From NCBI GenBank assembly GCA_030670615.1, contig DAOVBJ010000090.1, positions 1 to 5,097 of the forward strand: DNA of 5,097 nucleotides, in the 5' to 3' direction. This DNA comes from Candidatus Bathyarchaeota archaeon (GTDB lineage Archaea; Thermoproteota; Bathyarchaeia; RBG-16-48-13; GCA-020355125). Of the stretch, positions 5,052 through 5,097 are shown in pieces. The notes beneath the pieces were generated by a model, which saw only the letters and a program-made list of their open reading frames with translations, was not told the DNA's origin and searched no databases. Numbering within the stretch: position 1 is the first letter of the stretch; each line of letters starts with the position of its first letter. The position numbers and the translations under genes were made by a program.

Positions 5052-5097
5052 ATGTGGAATGCTGATCCGTTGGAAGTGTTAAAGTGGGGATTAAATC
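5052..5097 (+). CDS. Putative start of a new gene, truncated by the window end
   Basis: An ATG at 5052 opens a frame that runs to the window edge and reads MWNADPLEVLKWGLN. Only 15 full codons are visible, so no family can be named. Support comes from the TATA-like box about 31-39 nt upstream and from the long non-coding gap before it. A frame this short is open by chance quite often. The nearby TTG at 5042 closes after seven codons and is not a better start. Confidence 0.4.
   Translation, partial: MWNADPLEVLKWGLN

Overview
The window is archaeal. It opens inside a conserved archaeal translation and protein-targeting gene string: ribosomal protein L31e, translation initiation factor aIF6, ribosomal protein LX/L18Ae, prefoldin alpha and the SRP receptor FtsY, all on the + strand in the usual order. 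L31e, LX, aIF6 and alpha-type prefoldin in one string are not bacterial. Further archaeal signs are a short FtsY without a long acidic A domain, TATA-like boxes in place of -35/-10 elements, and apparent TTG/GTG starts behind Shine-Dalgarno sites. Base composition is moderate. I cannot fix the lineage from sequence alone; a mesophilic or moderately thermophilic member of the TACK/Bathyarchaeia type would fit, but this is a guess.

Layout. Positions 1-2569 hold the translation/targeting string, tightly packed: L31e and aIF6 are 1 nt apart, LX and prefoldin 9 nt, and prefoldin and FtsY overlap by 17 nt. The one looser joint, between aIF6 and LX, contains a TATA-like sequence that may be an internal promoter. 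Positions 2570-2711 are a convergent intergenic gap with a T run and a nested inverted repeat. Positions 2712-3581 (minus strand) carry an ornithine carbamoyltransferase with two unusual ligand-loop sequences. Positions 3582-3759 form a divergent control region with a perfect 14-bp palindrome and a tandem 9-bp repeat. Positions 3760-4860 carry two abutting + strand genes: a 99-residue membrane protein ending in a zinc ribbon, and a membrane-anchored S49 (SppA-type) serine protease with an intact Ser/Lys dyad. Positions 4861-5051 are non-coding, ending in a good TATA-like box in front of what looks like the first codons of a new gene that leaves the window.

How they fit together. The first block makes ribosome parts, controls subunit joining (aIF6), helps nascent chains fold (prefoldin) and docks SRP-ribosome complexes at the membrane (FtsY). 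The protease pair would act at the same membrane, on leftover signal peptides or membrane proteins, so the two blocks are related in theme although separated by a metabolic gene and separately promoted. I found no CRISPR array, mobile element, tRNA or rRNA, and no evidence of a wholly new system. The points most worth a second look are the zinc-ribbon/protease pair with its palindromic control region and the variant loops in the carbamoyltransferase.
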